Positions 45,629 to 55,235 of a stretch of DNA of 64,000 bases are shown here, one piece after another (position 1 is the stretch's first letter; every line of letters begins with the position of its first letter). The translations under genes were made by a program, and so were the position numbers. The notes below the pieces were generated by a model. The model was not told where the DNA came from. It was given only the letters and a program-made list of their open reading frames with translations, and made no database searches. Source of the stretch: Cercophora sp. LCS_1 (Eukaryota; Ascomycota; Sordariomycetes; Sordariales; Lasiosphaeriaceae); contig JAPZLL010000004.1 in assembly GCA_036250225.1 (NCBI GenBank), forward strand, positions 682,001 to 746,000, in the 5' to 3' direction.

Positions 45629-47422
45629 TCATTTGTCATCTTGCTCGCCAACCCAGCTAACTCGAATAACATGATACCCGCTTCTCCAAACCGACTGCAT
45701 TCCATGTGTCTGTAAGTCCTTCTCCTTGATAGAGTTCACGCAAACGATGCCCAGATGCGGCCCCACCTTGCATCGAACTGTCGTTGGCATCTTTGCCTGA
45801 TCCAGGTATCCCGACGTATCCGAACATTTCATCAGGAACAAATCTTTGATTAGTCTCAGAAGCGTGGGCGACTCTATGTTGATTCGCTGGTTCTGGGTCT
45901 CGGAGACGAGATCCAAAAGTTGGCTACCCTTGAAAACAGCGACTCGAGGGTTGCACTTGTTCCCTTCCCACTGCAGCTTGCAAACGACGACGTAATCGTC
46001 TGGGGCTGACCCGACGGTGTGGGCACAAAGGAAGTTGTCCTCGGCGTTGGAGGCGATGTCGAAAAAAGATCTTCCGGGCCCTAGCAACACTCGATCTGGC
46101 ACCTCCCGAGAACGTTGGGTGTGAAAGAGGAAGCGGTATTGACTCATATTCTGTGTGAGGTATTCGTCGTAGACCAGTACGATACCCGACTCAATAACAG
46201 ATTTTACGCGTGCGGATTCCTCGGGTCGCATGAGGGTATGGATGTACACAGAACCGGGGCCCTCCGGTGGCGGCTGGTGGAAGGAATGATTAGTTTGGTC
46301 GCGTGCCGATACCCACGACGTGCGGGCTTGTGCTGCTGCTAAGGAACCTGGGAGATACCTGACGTATGTGTCGCCTACTTTTCTCAGTCTCACGGCAACC
46401 CAGTGAGGCTTTGGTCCGTCGACGAGGCAGTCGAGAGGGAGTAGGTAGTGTATGTCGTTTGGGTTGGATGATGTGTCCTTGCATAGACAGCTCCCGTCTA
46501 TGCGCAGGCCCGCGTTGGTGATGCCAAACTCGACAGCAGATGAAAAGTAATCCCAGTGTCTCTTGAGGGTGTTGCAGGACCAAAATTGGTCTGGTGTGGG
46601 AGCAAAAAGACCCGAGAACAGGAGAGCTCCTCCACCATGGTCCTCATATCGGGGTCCGGACTGCCACGCGAACAGACTCAGATCATTGTAGTGACTCGCG
46701 ATGTGCTGCTGAAGTCGAAAGAAGGCCTTGTGACCTTCGCCGTAGAGCAGAGGCATGTTGATGTTGAAGATGCCGAGAAGCGAGTATGCCCGGTCCTCGA
46801 TTCGCGTTGTCCTTCGGCCAACAGCCCAGGACATCCGTCTTCCCACGGGTATAGAGTGAATACTTGACTTGTGGGTCAAGATGTCGCTGTCGATACCAGT
46901 GATCCGGAACAACAGGTCGGCGAGGTCGATGCGGTTGTGTATGAAATTCCATGCCCGGTCGAAGAAGCAGAGAGTTCTCGGGGCGATGAGCTCTTGCAAG
47001 GTCCATCCTCTTGTGAACCACTGGCACCAAGGAAGTTGTCGGGATACCGCACTGCTAACGCCCTGGGCCGTGGCAGCCTCGTGGGGAACCGGTTCAAAGT
47101 CGGAGAGATAGACGAGACAGATTCTAGCACCGGAGTAATAGCCCCACATCGAGTTGATCGCCTCGCTCAGCTCGGCGCTGCTCGTCTTGTCGATGCAGCA
47201 TGTGTCGATCCAGACATACGGCAGGCCCAGGAATCTGGCTTTTTCGCAAGTCCCAGCAATCTTGGCGAATCCCGGCTTGTGTCGAGCTGTGGCAACATCC
47301 TGGATGTCCTGAAACGAAAGCTCCCTGTCGCCGTCCCACGTATGCGAGAGGATGGCGTACTGCACGCTCGACAGGTCCGTTACCCAACGAAGCTGGAGCG
47401 TTTCAGCGTTGAGCAACCACAT
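45629..47422 (-). CDS. HET-domain protein (HET-E-like class)
   Basis: One intact exon, 597 residues. It begins MWLLNAETLQLRWV and has the HET blocks YAILSHTWDGDRELSFQDI (22-40), LPYVWIDTCCIDKTSSAELS (67-86) and WFTRGWTLQELIAPRTLCFF (134-153), then RRTTRIEDRAYSLLGIFNIN and MPLLYGEGHKAFFRLQQHI, all diagnostic for this subclass of incompatibility proteins that starts directly with the HET domain. There is no NACHT or WD40 part; the C-terminal 320 residues are an unclassified beta-rich region. It lies tail to tail with the patatin fusion, 218 bases apart, and head to head with the F-box-like gene. Confidence 0.94.
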   Translation of the reverse strand: MWLLNAETLQLRWVTDLSSVQYAILSHTWDGDRELSFQDIQDVATARHKPGFAKIAGTCEKARFLGLPYVWIDTCCIDKTSSAELSEAINSMWGYYSGARICLVYLSDFEPVPHEAATAQGVSSAVSRQLPWCQWFTRGWTLQELIAPRTLCFFDRAWNFIHNRIDLADLLFRITGIDSDILTHKSSIHSIPVGRRMSWAVGRRTTRIEDRAYSLLGIFNINMPLLYGEGHKAFFRLQQHIASHYNDLSLFAWQSGPRYEDHGGGALLFSGLFAPTPDQFWSCNTLKRHWDYFSSAVEFGITNAGLRIDGSCLCKDTSSNPNDIHYLLPLDCLVDGPKPHWVAVRLRKVGDTYVRYLPGSLAAAQARTSWVSARDQTNHSFHQPPPEGPGSVYIHTLMRPEESARVKSVIESGIVLVYDEYLTQNMSQYRFLFHTQRSREVPDRVLLGPGRSFFDIASNAEDNFLCAHTVGSAPDDYVVVCKLQWEGNKCNPRVAVFKGSQLLDLVSETQNQRINIESPTLLRLIKDLFLMKCSDTSGYLDQAKMPTTVRCKVGPHLGIVCVNSIKEKDLQTHGMQSVWRSGYHVIRVSWVGEQDDK

Positions 47423-47679
47423 TTCGGACCTTCACAGTCCTTGGTGAGCATGCTCCCGATCATGAGATTGCAGATGTCGATCATCACGATAAGAGGCGGG
47501 GTTGCTGCGTGATTTGGCGAAGCGACACGTGCATGAGGGCTGAGGCAGCAGCCAGCCAGTTCACTGGCCAGCTCATTGGGCATCAAAAGCGGCAGCGACG
47601 ACCCTTCACACCAAAACTTTGTTCAATTCGAGCGTCGCCCCCATTCACCCCTCGAGCAAACCAACCGAACACGGACGTC

Positions 47680-49041
47680 ATGGCCAATCTTCTCGACCTA
47701 CCCGTCGAGCTCATTCGACAAATCTGCTCCCACCTCCAATGCTTCTCTCACTACTCGAAACGGACTTCCTCACGCGAACTCGTGCGCCTCTCCAAAACAT
47801 GCCGTCGAATGCGAGACATCATCCAACCCCTCATTTTCACCTCGTTCCGCTACCGCGACGCGTCGCGCACCCGGCTGGCCAGGTTCCTCCGAGCACTCCA
47901 TGCGCGACCCGACCTCGGGCAGCGAATCCGTCACCTTGACGCACCACCGCTGACGGAGGCCTTCAAGCTGTCCACGCCCGACAGGCTGTTTGTGGACCAA
48001 ATGATTGACCGGATCCAGCACCCCTACCCAATTGACGTCAATTGGCATGATTACCCAAAGCGTTTTGGTGACCTCCTCCTCACGGAGCTCATTCTTCTGC
48101 ATACGCCCGGGCTGACACACCTGCGTATCGCGGTGGGACCGAACTCCCAGGTCCCGCTTGTGGAGGATCGGACTGGGACGGGGTTTTTGGACAGTCTGCG
48201 GTATTTGCAGGCGCGTTGCTCTGACTCTCGCCCTCGTGGGGTCATTGGTGTGCCGATCAAGGTGGTTATGAGTTTCTGTGCTGCGGCGCCGGGGTTGGAG
48301 GAGTTGTGGGTGAGGACGCCGTTGAGAAATGGCTGGGAGGGGAAGGTTGACCACTTGGCGAATCTGACAAGGCTGGAGTTTGATGGCATCTGCTCTATTG
48401 AGAAGGATTTGTTGAAAGAGTTGGTCCAGGCGGCGCCGAGGTTGGAGGTCATCAGGTTGGTGTGGCTGGCCCTGGACTGCAAGACTAACCGAGAGCGGGC
48501 CGTTACGGTTGGGGACGCGTGGGAGATATTGAGACTGAGGAAAGAGACTCTGAGAGATGTGAGTTTGGATGTGTGGGATGAAGGTCTGCACGCGGAGCGA
48601 TTAGAGTTAGGGAAGCTGGGATGGTGGTCGCTGAGAGACTGGCCAAGGTTGAGAGTGTTGAAGGTGGGAGAACTGCCTCTGAAGGTTTTTCAAGCGGCTT
48701 GGGAAGGAGCGGGTGTGAGAAGTGGATTCCTAGACCAACTACTGCCCGTAGGAATACGGGTGCTGACGTTTTGGGAGCCTGATCCCGTGATTATACCCCT
48801 GGTGAGGGAGCTGGCGGGGGCCGCGGAGTGGAGGGAGCATCCAGAGCTGTCCAAAGTGAGCGTGACGCCATTGGAACCATCTGAGACGCAGATTTTGAGA
48901 TGGTATGGACAGTCTGACTGGGAAAGAGCAGAAGTCAGTTTGAGGGCCATGTTTGAGAAGGGAGGCGTGGAGTTTGAACTCCCGACCATGATTAGACCTC
49001 GTACGCTTGGGTTCTTTGACAACCGCATCCTGGGGTGGTAG
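47680..49041 (+). CDS. F-box-like protein
   Basis: One exon, 453 residues from the ATG at 47680; the frame is open for 57 more codons upstream but that part overlaps the promoter of the divergent HET gene and looks non-coding. The start reads LLDLPVELIRQICSHLQCFS, then LVRLSKTCRRMRDIIQPLIF, the pattern of a short fungal F-box. The remainder contains leucine-rich segments (LLTELILLHTPGLTHLRIAV; LRDWPRLRVLKVGELPL) as in LRR-like F-box proteins. A role in SCF-type ubiquitination is inferred from the family. Confidence 0.8.
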   Translation: MANLLDLPVELIRQICSHLQCFSHYSKRTSSRELVRLSKTCRRMRDIIQPLIFTSFRYRDASRTRLARFLRALHARPDLGQRIRHLDAPPLTEAFKLSTPDRLFVDQMIDRIQHPYPIDVNWHDYPKRFGDLLLTELILLHTPGLTHLRIAVGPNSQVPLVEDRTGTGFLDSLRYLQARCSDSRPRGVIGVPIKVVMSFCAAAPGLEELWVRTPLRNGWEGKVDHLANLTRLEFDGICSIEKDLLKELVQAAPRLEVIRLVWLALDCKTNRERAVTVGDAWEILRLRKETLRDVSLDVWDEGLHAERLELGKLGWWSLRDWPRLRVLKVGELPLKVFQAAWEGAGVRSGFLDQLLPVGIRVLTFWEPDPVIIPLVRELAGAAEWREHPELSKVSVTPLEPSETQILRWYGQSDWERAEVSLRAMFEKGGVEFELPTMIRPRTLGFFDNRILGW

Positions 49042-49089
49042 CTTTCAAGGGGCCTGTGGTAGGTACTTTTCCTTCCTATCTAATCTACA

Positions 49090-50169
49090 CTACTGCACAG
49101 ACGATGGCTTTGGCTGACCAAGAATCAGCTCAATGACCCCATGATCTTCATACGCGGCAACAGTCCGCTCACACAGCACCTCGACCCGCTCCTTGCTCTG
49201 CAGCCCATCTGGCACAATCAACCAGATGACATTGGTCATGAATGACCTCCGATACTCAGCCATGACCTCGGGGTCGTCCCGATCAAATCTTGGGCCCCCA
49301 AACCGATGAAACGCTTCCAAATAGTGCTCCAGAATCTCCATCTCATAGGCCCTCCGATCCTCAACGCTCAACATGGCCGTCACATGATAAACGATATCAT
49401 GAAAACACGACCCAAAGTGGAACGCAGACCAGTCCAGAAAGCCGATCTGGCCGTCAGCAGTGAAATACACATTCCCAACATGTGTGTCGCCATGCAACAG
49501 CGTCCGAAACCTCGGGTTCCGCTCCGCAAAGTATCGATCAAGTGCCTCATTGCACCGCTTCCCATCCATCAGATGATCCGGCAGCTTGGGTCGACCAGGG
49601 ATTCTGACAATCTCATCCCACGCCGTGCACATGAACTTGATGGCGGGGTCATAGTTGTTCCAGATCCAGGGGTGGTCGTCCTGGCTCTGACCCCAGTACC
49701 GCGCGTGTAAGCCTGCGAGCTGCTCGACGCCGTTCTTGACTTGCTCGACGGAGTACGTGGCCACTTCGGGCGCAAAGGTGCAGCCGGACTTGGTCAGGTC
49801 GTCCATAATGGCGACGCCTTGGTCGATGCTGGTGCCGCTCCACCAGGCTTTGGGAAAGATCATGTCGGTGAGGCTGGGCGCAATCTTGGAGAAGAAGTCT
49901 GCTTCACGTTGGGCGAGGCTGACAGTCCATGGTTGGGATTGGCGCATTTGGGGGTCGAAGACGCCTTTGATGCAGATGTGCGTGGGCCGCAGGTCGGGGC
50001 ACGGGTCCGAGTAGGTGACGGTGTAGAAGAGCTTGCTGCCGGTGCCCCAGATGTTGTGGGTGTTTGAGATGGATTTAATCCCGTGGCCGAGTTTGGAGCT
50101 CAGCCACGTAGTGGTGAGTTCAGACGGGAGGGTTGGGAGTTTTTCCTCGGGGGATATGCTGTCTGCCAT
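49090..50169 (-). CDS. Aminoglycoside-phosphotransferase-like kinase (CHK/DUF1679 type)
   Basis: One exon, 359 residues. Kinase-like landmarks: ICIKGVFDP with the likely ATP-binding Lys near residue 69, a Glu in the following helix, the catalytic loop LLHGDTHVGNVYF near 231-243 and the metal-binding IGFLDWSAFHFG near 248-259. This is the pattern of aminoglycoside phosphotransferase-fold small-molecule kinases, and the HGDTHVGN form is common in the CHK-like subgroup. All key residues are present. The substrate is unknown; in fungi these are abundant and mostly unstudied. Its 3' end faces that of the F-box-like gene 48 bases away. Confidence 0.88.
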   Translation of the reverse strand: MADSISPEEKLPTLPSELTTTWLSSKLGHGIKSISNTHNIWGTGSKLFYTVTYSDPCPDLRPTHICIKGVFDPQMRQSQPWTVSLAQREADFFSKIAPSLTDMIFPKAWWSGTSIDQGVAIMDDLTKSGCTFAPEVATYSVEQVKNGVEQLAGLHARYWGQSQDDHPWIWNNYDPAIKFMCTAWDEIVRIPGRPKLPDHLMDGKRCNEALDRYFAERNPRFRTLLHGDTHVGNVYFTADGQIGFLDWSAFHFGSCFHDIVYHVTAMLSVEDRRAYEMEILEHYLEAFHRFGGPRFDRDDPEVMAEYRRSFMTNVIWLIVPDGLQSKERVEVLCERTVAAYEDHGVIELILGQPKPSSVQ

Positions 50170-50578
50170 TTTGGGTCCGCTGGTCTGAGTTTGGTGTCAA
50201 TTTGGTGTCAAATGAAACAACCAGAAGTCAAAGCCGTCCCTGGGGGCGGGACAAAACAGTGTTTGGGTTGAGAGTTGATATACTTGACGTTCAGCTTTAG
50301 GTTAAAGCGCAGTCTACATGTAGCCAGTCACCTAATCTTTGCTTATAAATCTAGAAGATGAGATTTTTGCCAATAAGATCCAGGCTAGGGCGCGGGATGG
50401 CCAAGCTGCAGGAAACAAATAGTTACTGCAAGGAGCTCCGGAATTCCCGAGTCAAATGAGGTCGGAGCGGAAATAACGAACTATCCCCGGGTACCACCTC
50501 CGCCCGTCTTGTCTGAGAATAGGGACTCATTGAACAGATACTGCGTCCTTGTCCCGGCCAATGAAACAACCTCGCCTG

Positions 50579-50579
<1 letters not shown>

Positions 50580-50615
<36 letters not shown>
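50580..50615. repeat. (CA)n dinucleotide microsatellite
   Basis: About 18 uninterrupted AC units, in the 3' flank of the GH7-like gene. Confidence 0.97.
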
Positions 50616-50619
<4 letters not shown>

Positions 50620-50636
50620 ACGGAAACCCGCGTGTC

Positions 50637-50641
50637 TCCTT

Positions 50642-50671
<30 letters not shown>
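50637..50671. repeat. (TTC)n trinucleotide microsatellite
   Basis: About 11 to 12 TTC units. On the minus strand this is a GAA run that begins immediately after the TGA stop of the GH7-like gene, so it is in the 3' untranslated part of the mRNA. Confidence 0.97.
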
Positions 50672-50672
<1 letters not shown>

Positions 50673-52305
50673 TCACACCGGAACAGTAGATCCAATCGGC
50701 CCAAACCGAATATTGCGCCACGTCACCTTCCTGCTCCGCCGTCAATTTACACATTGATCTCAAAGTGAGGGGAGATGAACACTCACGCCCTTGGGTACAT
50801 ATTCTCGACGTAGGCCGGGTCGTTGTCCTCTGGCACGCAATCTCCTCTGAGAGCGCCGATTTGATCTTCTTTCTCGGGAGGAAACTGAGAATCGAGCCAG
50901 CGGTTATGGGCCCAATACTACATGCGAGAGGTTAGCCAAGGTACCTAGCCATGGGATGCGATTCGATAACCGATAATTAAGACTAACATCACCATTGATA
51001 GACATGGCAAGGACCATGGGCTGACTCATTAACTTTTGGTAAGCCGTCCAGTCCTCGGTAGAGTTGTAATTGTCTCGCTCGTCAAACACTGTCGCGGCGC
51101 TGCTGCACATCTCGGCCGACAGCCCGCTGTGTTTGGGGAAGCCGTCCCAGACTGGAGCCGGGGCGTCGATCTTCTTGCCGTCTTGGATGAAGAATTGGGT
51201 TACGGCCGTGGTGTCGAACCGGGTGACGACGCTGGTCATGTTAGTTGTTGGCCGTCTAGAGGGTAGAAATGATGGACTTGCGTAAAGTTTTTGCTTGTGT
51301 CGACTTTTTTTCCCTTCCCGTAAAAGTCGGTGGCTCCCATGCGGTAGGGGTTGTAGTTGCATCCCCAGCGCTCACAGTCGTCTTTCTTGTGACGATCCGG
51401 GACCCGTCGGGGGTACGAGTCGCAGTCGTCTGTGGTGCAGGTGAAATAACCGTCTTTGACGCAGGCGTGGGAAGACACAGAGTAGGAGTGTGCGTTTGAG
51501 TCCCTGGTTGGATTAGCCTCATTACGCTGCTGTGAGCGAAATTCGTACCAGAGACTAAACTGGGCACAGCAAGCGCCGTATGGCCCAGTTCCGCCGTTCG
51601 GATCCCATTCAGATGGTCTCCACCCCTCATTGTTTGCCTTGACAACGTTATGAGCAACCTCTTTCTTATCTTTTTGACGACAGAGTTTCTTACCTTCCCG
51701 CCAACAAATCTTTGATCCATTGAGCAGGTCGCATCGCAATACCCGGTGCCATACTCAGCTCCCGCTTTGTTTGTCGGGTACTTGGCCATACCCCCATCTT
51801 GATCCATCGCAACAAACTTGAGCGCGCTGTTGATGCCGCATTCGACAGTCGAAAGGTCAACATCAAATGCAAACTCGTTACCCAACAGAGTAAACATCTG
51901 ATACCTGTCTGTGGATTCCATCATATACACCCTGGACCCGACATTCTTTGCAAAATCGATCCTGGTAACATAGCCAAGGGAAATGCTGTCGTTGGCGCTA
52001 GTGATGCCATAGTAAAGTCGGTAGTTGCCAGCCCCTTCAAGAGCACAATTGGCAGTGCAGTTCTCCGAAGTGTTGCAGATTCGGTCACTCCACCAGTTCC
52101 CGTCGTAGCAATTGATGTAGCCGTCGACGTTATGGAGCCATCGCCAGTTTGCGTCCAGGGTGATCTCACCGTTGACTGTTTCACACGACTCTGCGGTGCA
52201 CTTTTTCCATGTGAGCTTGGGGTGGGTCTCGTTTTGGTATTTCCCAACGTGTTGAGCTGCTGCGACGGTAAGGAGGGCGAACTGATGGAAGAAAATGGTC
52301 AACAT
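50673..52305 (-). CDS. GH7 (cellobiohydrolase/endoglucanase) family protein with substituted catalytic motif
   Basis: Six exons (52305-51694, 51637-51549, 51503-51282, 51231-50988, 50917-50787, 50730-50673) close in phase and give 451 residues. A signal peptide (MLTIFFHQFALLTVAAAQ) is followed by clear GH7 blocks: THPKLTWKKCT, DANWRWLHNVDGYINCYDGN, FTLLGNEFAFDVDLS, KYPTNKAGAEYGTGYCDATC, GCNYNPYRMG, DFYGKGKKVDTSK, PMVLAMSINGD, RWLDSQFPP and NIRFGPIGST. The catalytic segment, normally ExDxxE after CC, is CCAQFSLWDSN: Gln230, Ser232 and Asp235 replace Glu, Asp and Glu. No cellulose-binding module or linker follows. Intron 3 has a GC donor (AC/GCAAGT). All other structure is kept, so I infer a folded secreted protein with lost or strongly changed hydrolase activity. 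Confidence 0.9.
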
Positions 52306-53998
52306 TTTGCCGGGTTGAGAGGCAGCGAAGAACCAAAGGGCCTCACAGACGCATTATCACTGCCGTCGTCGTTCTTTTTTATAACGTCTCATCAAAGGAA
52401 CAGAGTCCCTAGTATTCGCTACCTTGAGAATGAGGGAGGACGGCAACTGTCCAGCTGCAAACAAGCGAAAGTAAAATGCGGGGAACTTAGATTGAAAACA
52501 ATACAACGAATCCTTCGCTGCATCCTAGCCAAGCCATCTGGAGCGAAGCTGCCCGAGTGCGAGCAGGAGCGACCGGCCGAACAACTGCATGTGGTGGACG
52601 CAAAAGCTCCCGCCACCAGTTTCTCTCCTGCAACCACACAATCAGAGGATTCAGGCCCTCTAATTCTCTCGTCGAACTCGTTTCCTCGTTTGAAGGATTC
52701 GTATCCCAAGCGACGTCATCTGGACTGGAATTCTGCCGCGGCTTGGGGCTGATGAGCTGCAGCCCAGAGGCTCGAATTGTTCGTGTTGCACAGAAATCGC
52801 CCCTTGGAACGCTCGCCACTTTCAAGAGCCTCAGCTGAGTCCGGCATTCAAATTTTGCGGGTTACAAAGCGCCAAACCGCCAAGTGTCAGTTCGCAAAAT
52901 GACGCCGAATCGGGGCTCATCGCACGATGGTCGGAACTGGCGCGATCGGAGTCCTGAACTCCGTGACCCCATTTTTCTCGGATCGCGACGCGGAGCCGAG
53001 CCCGAGGTCGAGTCCCCGGAGAGCCGGGGCGCGGCAAGCTTCTTGGAACAAACAAGCAACCTGAGGTTTGCAAATACTCGAGGGCATTTCCATCCCACCG
53101 GCTGATTTTGATCATTTTGCATCTGTCATTCAGGTAAGTCGAGTCACGCCAGTCTCGTGACTTCGTGTCGGTCCTCACCCACCGTGCACACCTGACGCCA
53201 ACCCGCGCTTGCCACGGTCAGCAGGGCTGTTTCGGCGGGCGTTTGTGCTCATCATTCCAAGTCACCGTGACGCCGCAAAGCTGCTGCTGGTTCGCAACTA
53301 GCTCAGCCCCAAGCCAACACCTGGGCAACGCTGGGACAATCTGCAGGGGAAAAGACGGGCGCCAAAAGAAAGCCAAATGTTCTGCATTTTTTGGCGTGCA
53401 TCGCATGGCGAAAAAACGCAAGCACAAGGGCGGCCTCTGCTGACGGCTCCCCCCGAGCAACACCCCTCCGATCTGCGCCCCGGAACACAGCCCCCCACCA
53501 CCCCCTCACCCCTCACCTAGCGACGACTGCGCCCAATGAAGCACCCGAATCCGACCGCGCATCCGGGCTCTCCTGACGAGCGCGAAGCTTTTGTTCCTGG
53601 GAGATTTCGTGGTGGCGTTTTTTATTGCATCGCCAAAAAAAAAAAAATTCCTCTCCCTCAGGACAGGCGACCTCACTCATCACCCTGTCTCTCTCAAATG
53701 CGCATTTCGATACCGATATTTAAACATGTTCACAAACCCATTCCCCACCGGGAGGATGGGGTTCGACATTTCCCCTCTCATCACTTCAAACTCAACAACA
53801 CCGCTAGTCTTCACCGACAACAGCGACAAACCACCAGGGTTGTTCACCGCTATCAAAACCCAACAGCCAACACCACCACCATCGTCGGGTTATTGCACCG
53901 CCAACACAACAACAGCAATAGTGCCCACACCTCAACCACCAAACATTTCACATTCGCATATTGCAACAAACACAACAAAAGCAACGACAACCCCAAAA
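52306..53998. other. Divergent intergenic region, about 1.7 kb
   Basis: Holds the promoters of the GH7-like gene (minus) and the bisphosphate nucleotidase (plus). A poly-A run lies at 53635-53647. Long frames across it (52487-52825 minus, 53536-54354 plus) have no motifs; the 136 codons upstream of 53999 in the nucleotidase frame are open but Thr/Asn/Pro-rich and look like leader. Confidence 0.45.
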
Positions 53999-55105
53999 AT
54001 GACACAAAAACTCTACACCGAATCCACCCTAGCCCTGCACTCCGTCCTCCGCGCCTCCCTCCTAACCCGCCGCGTCCTCTCCTCCTCCCTCTCCCGCCGC
54101 CGCAACTCGCAAATCACAAAATCCGACACATCCCCCGTAACCGTCGCCGACTTTGCCGTCCAAGCCCTCCTCATCTCGGCCATCCACGCCGCCTACCCAC
54201 TCGACGCCTTCGTCGGCGAAGAAGACGCCTCGGAGCTGCGTTCCGATCCCGAACTCCTCCGCCAAGTCTGGGAGCTCATCCAGTCCGTTTCCGAGACCGA
54301 TACATCGGGCCTCGCGCTCCCGCAAAGCGAGGAAGAGGTGTGCGAGCTGATTGATCTCGGCGGCGGCGGGCGTGGCGGACGAGAGGGTCGGTTTTGGGCT
54401 TTGGATCCGATTGACGGGACGGCTGCGTTTATCAGGGGCGAGCAATTCGCGATCAGCCTGGCGCTTGTGGAGGACGGGGAGGAGGTTGTCGGTGTGCTGG
54501 GGTGTCCGAATTTGGGGTTGGAGGATGCGGTTTGTGGACGGGTGAGGGAGGAGGATGTTGATGCGGTGGGGTGCGGTGTTGTCCTTAGTGCTGTGCGTGG
54601 GCAGGGGGCGTGGGTGAGAGGGGTTGGAGCGGATGGGGAGGTGCAAGGGGCCAACCAGGTTGTGCGGACCGGCAAGAAGGGCGTCAAGTTGGAGGATTTG
54701 CACTTTTTGGACTCGAGCTTGAGCCCGGCGACGTTGAGTGAACGGGTCGAGGAGTTGGCTGGGTTTGCGGGCGCGCAGTATCCGGGGACTGAGATGTATT
54801 CCAGTCACATGCGGTATGCGGCGTCGATATTGGGCGGGAAGGAGTGTGTCCAGGTGAGGTTTCCGGCGTCGAGGAGACCGCCCTGGTGCCTTTGGGATCA
54901 TGCTGGGTCGCAGTTGATCTACACCGAGTCGGGTGGGAAGATTACTGATTTGAGGGGGAGGAAATTCGACTTTGGTCGGGGGAGGGATCTGGCTGGGAAT
55001 TACGGCATGATTGCGGCGGATGAGAGTGTGCATGGCGAGATTCTGGAGTTGGTGACGGCCATGTTGGAGCGAGACGGCGAGGTGCCGACTCCGATTGAGG
55101 CTTGA
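53999..55105 (+). CDS. 3'(2'),5'-bisphosphate nucleotidase (Hal2/Met22 type)
   Basis: One exon, 368 residues from the ATG at 53999, chosen because MTQKLYTESTLALHSVLRAS matches the usual N-terminal helix of the family and the length is right; the frame is open 408 bases further upstream. Metal and phosphate motifs are complete: VTVADFAVQALL near 42-53, VGEEDASEL near 71-79, WALDPIDGTAAF near 132-143, and LWDHAGSQLIYTESGG near 297-312. The enzyme removes the 3' phosphate from PAP and PAPS in sulfate assimilation and is the lithium/sodium-sensitive target in yeast. The stretch VRFPASRRPPWCLWDHAG is slightly longer than the common form. Confidence 0.93.
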   Translation: MTQKLYTESTLALHSVLRASLLTRRVLSSSLSRRRNSQITKSDTSPVTVADFAVQALLISAIHAAYPLDAFVGEEDASELRSDPELLRQVWELIQSVSETDTSGLALPQSEEEVCELIDLGGGGRGGREGRFWALDPIDGTAAFIRGEQFAISLALVEDGEEVVGVLGCPNLGLEDAVCGRVREEDVDAVGCGVVLSAVRGQGAWVRGVGADGEVQGANQVVRTGKKGVKLEDLHFLDSSLSPATLSERVEELAGFAGAQYPGTEMYSSHMRYAASILGGKECVQVRFPASRRPPWCLWDHAGSQLIYTESGGKITDLRGRKFDFGRGRDLAGNYGMIAADESVHGEILELVTAMLERDGEVPTPIEA

Positions 55106-55235
55106 GATGCAGTGGGAAAGGGAGTCCGGCCGGCGTAGACAAAGATACCCATTACTTCCTTCTTGTATCTAATTCTAATTATCCATCATCATATCATAAT
55201 CATGACGTCGTCAATCGTGCTAGTTGTACATATCA

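Larger units (their letters stand above)
50170..50672. other. Intergenic region with microsatellites
   Basis: Upstream of the kinase gene and directly downstream of the GH7-like stop codon. Contains the CA and TTC repeats listed separately. No gene. Confidence 0.5.

Noticed and set aside
51799..52752. 317-codon plus-strand frame
   Set aside because: Antisense to exon 1 and the promoter of the GH7-like gene, whose motifs are unmistakable.
54062..55033. 323-codon minus-strand frame
   Set aside because: Antisense to the Hal2-type nucleotidase, Pro/Arg/His-rich with no motif.
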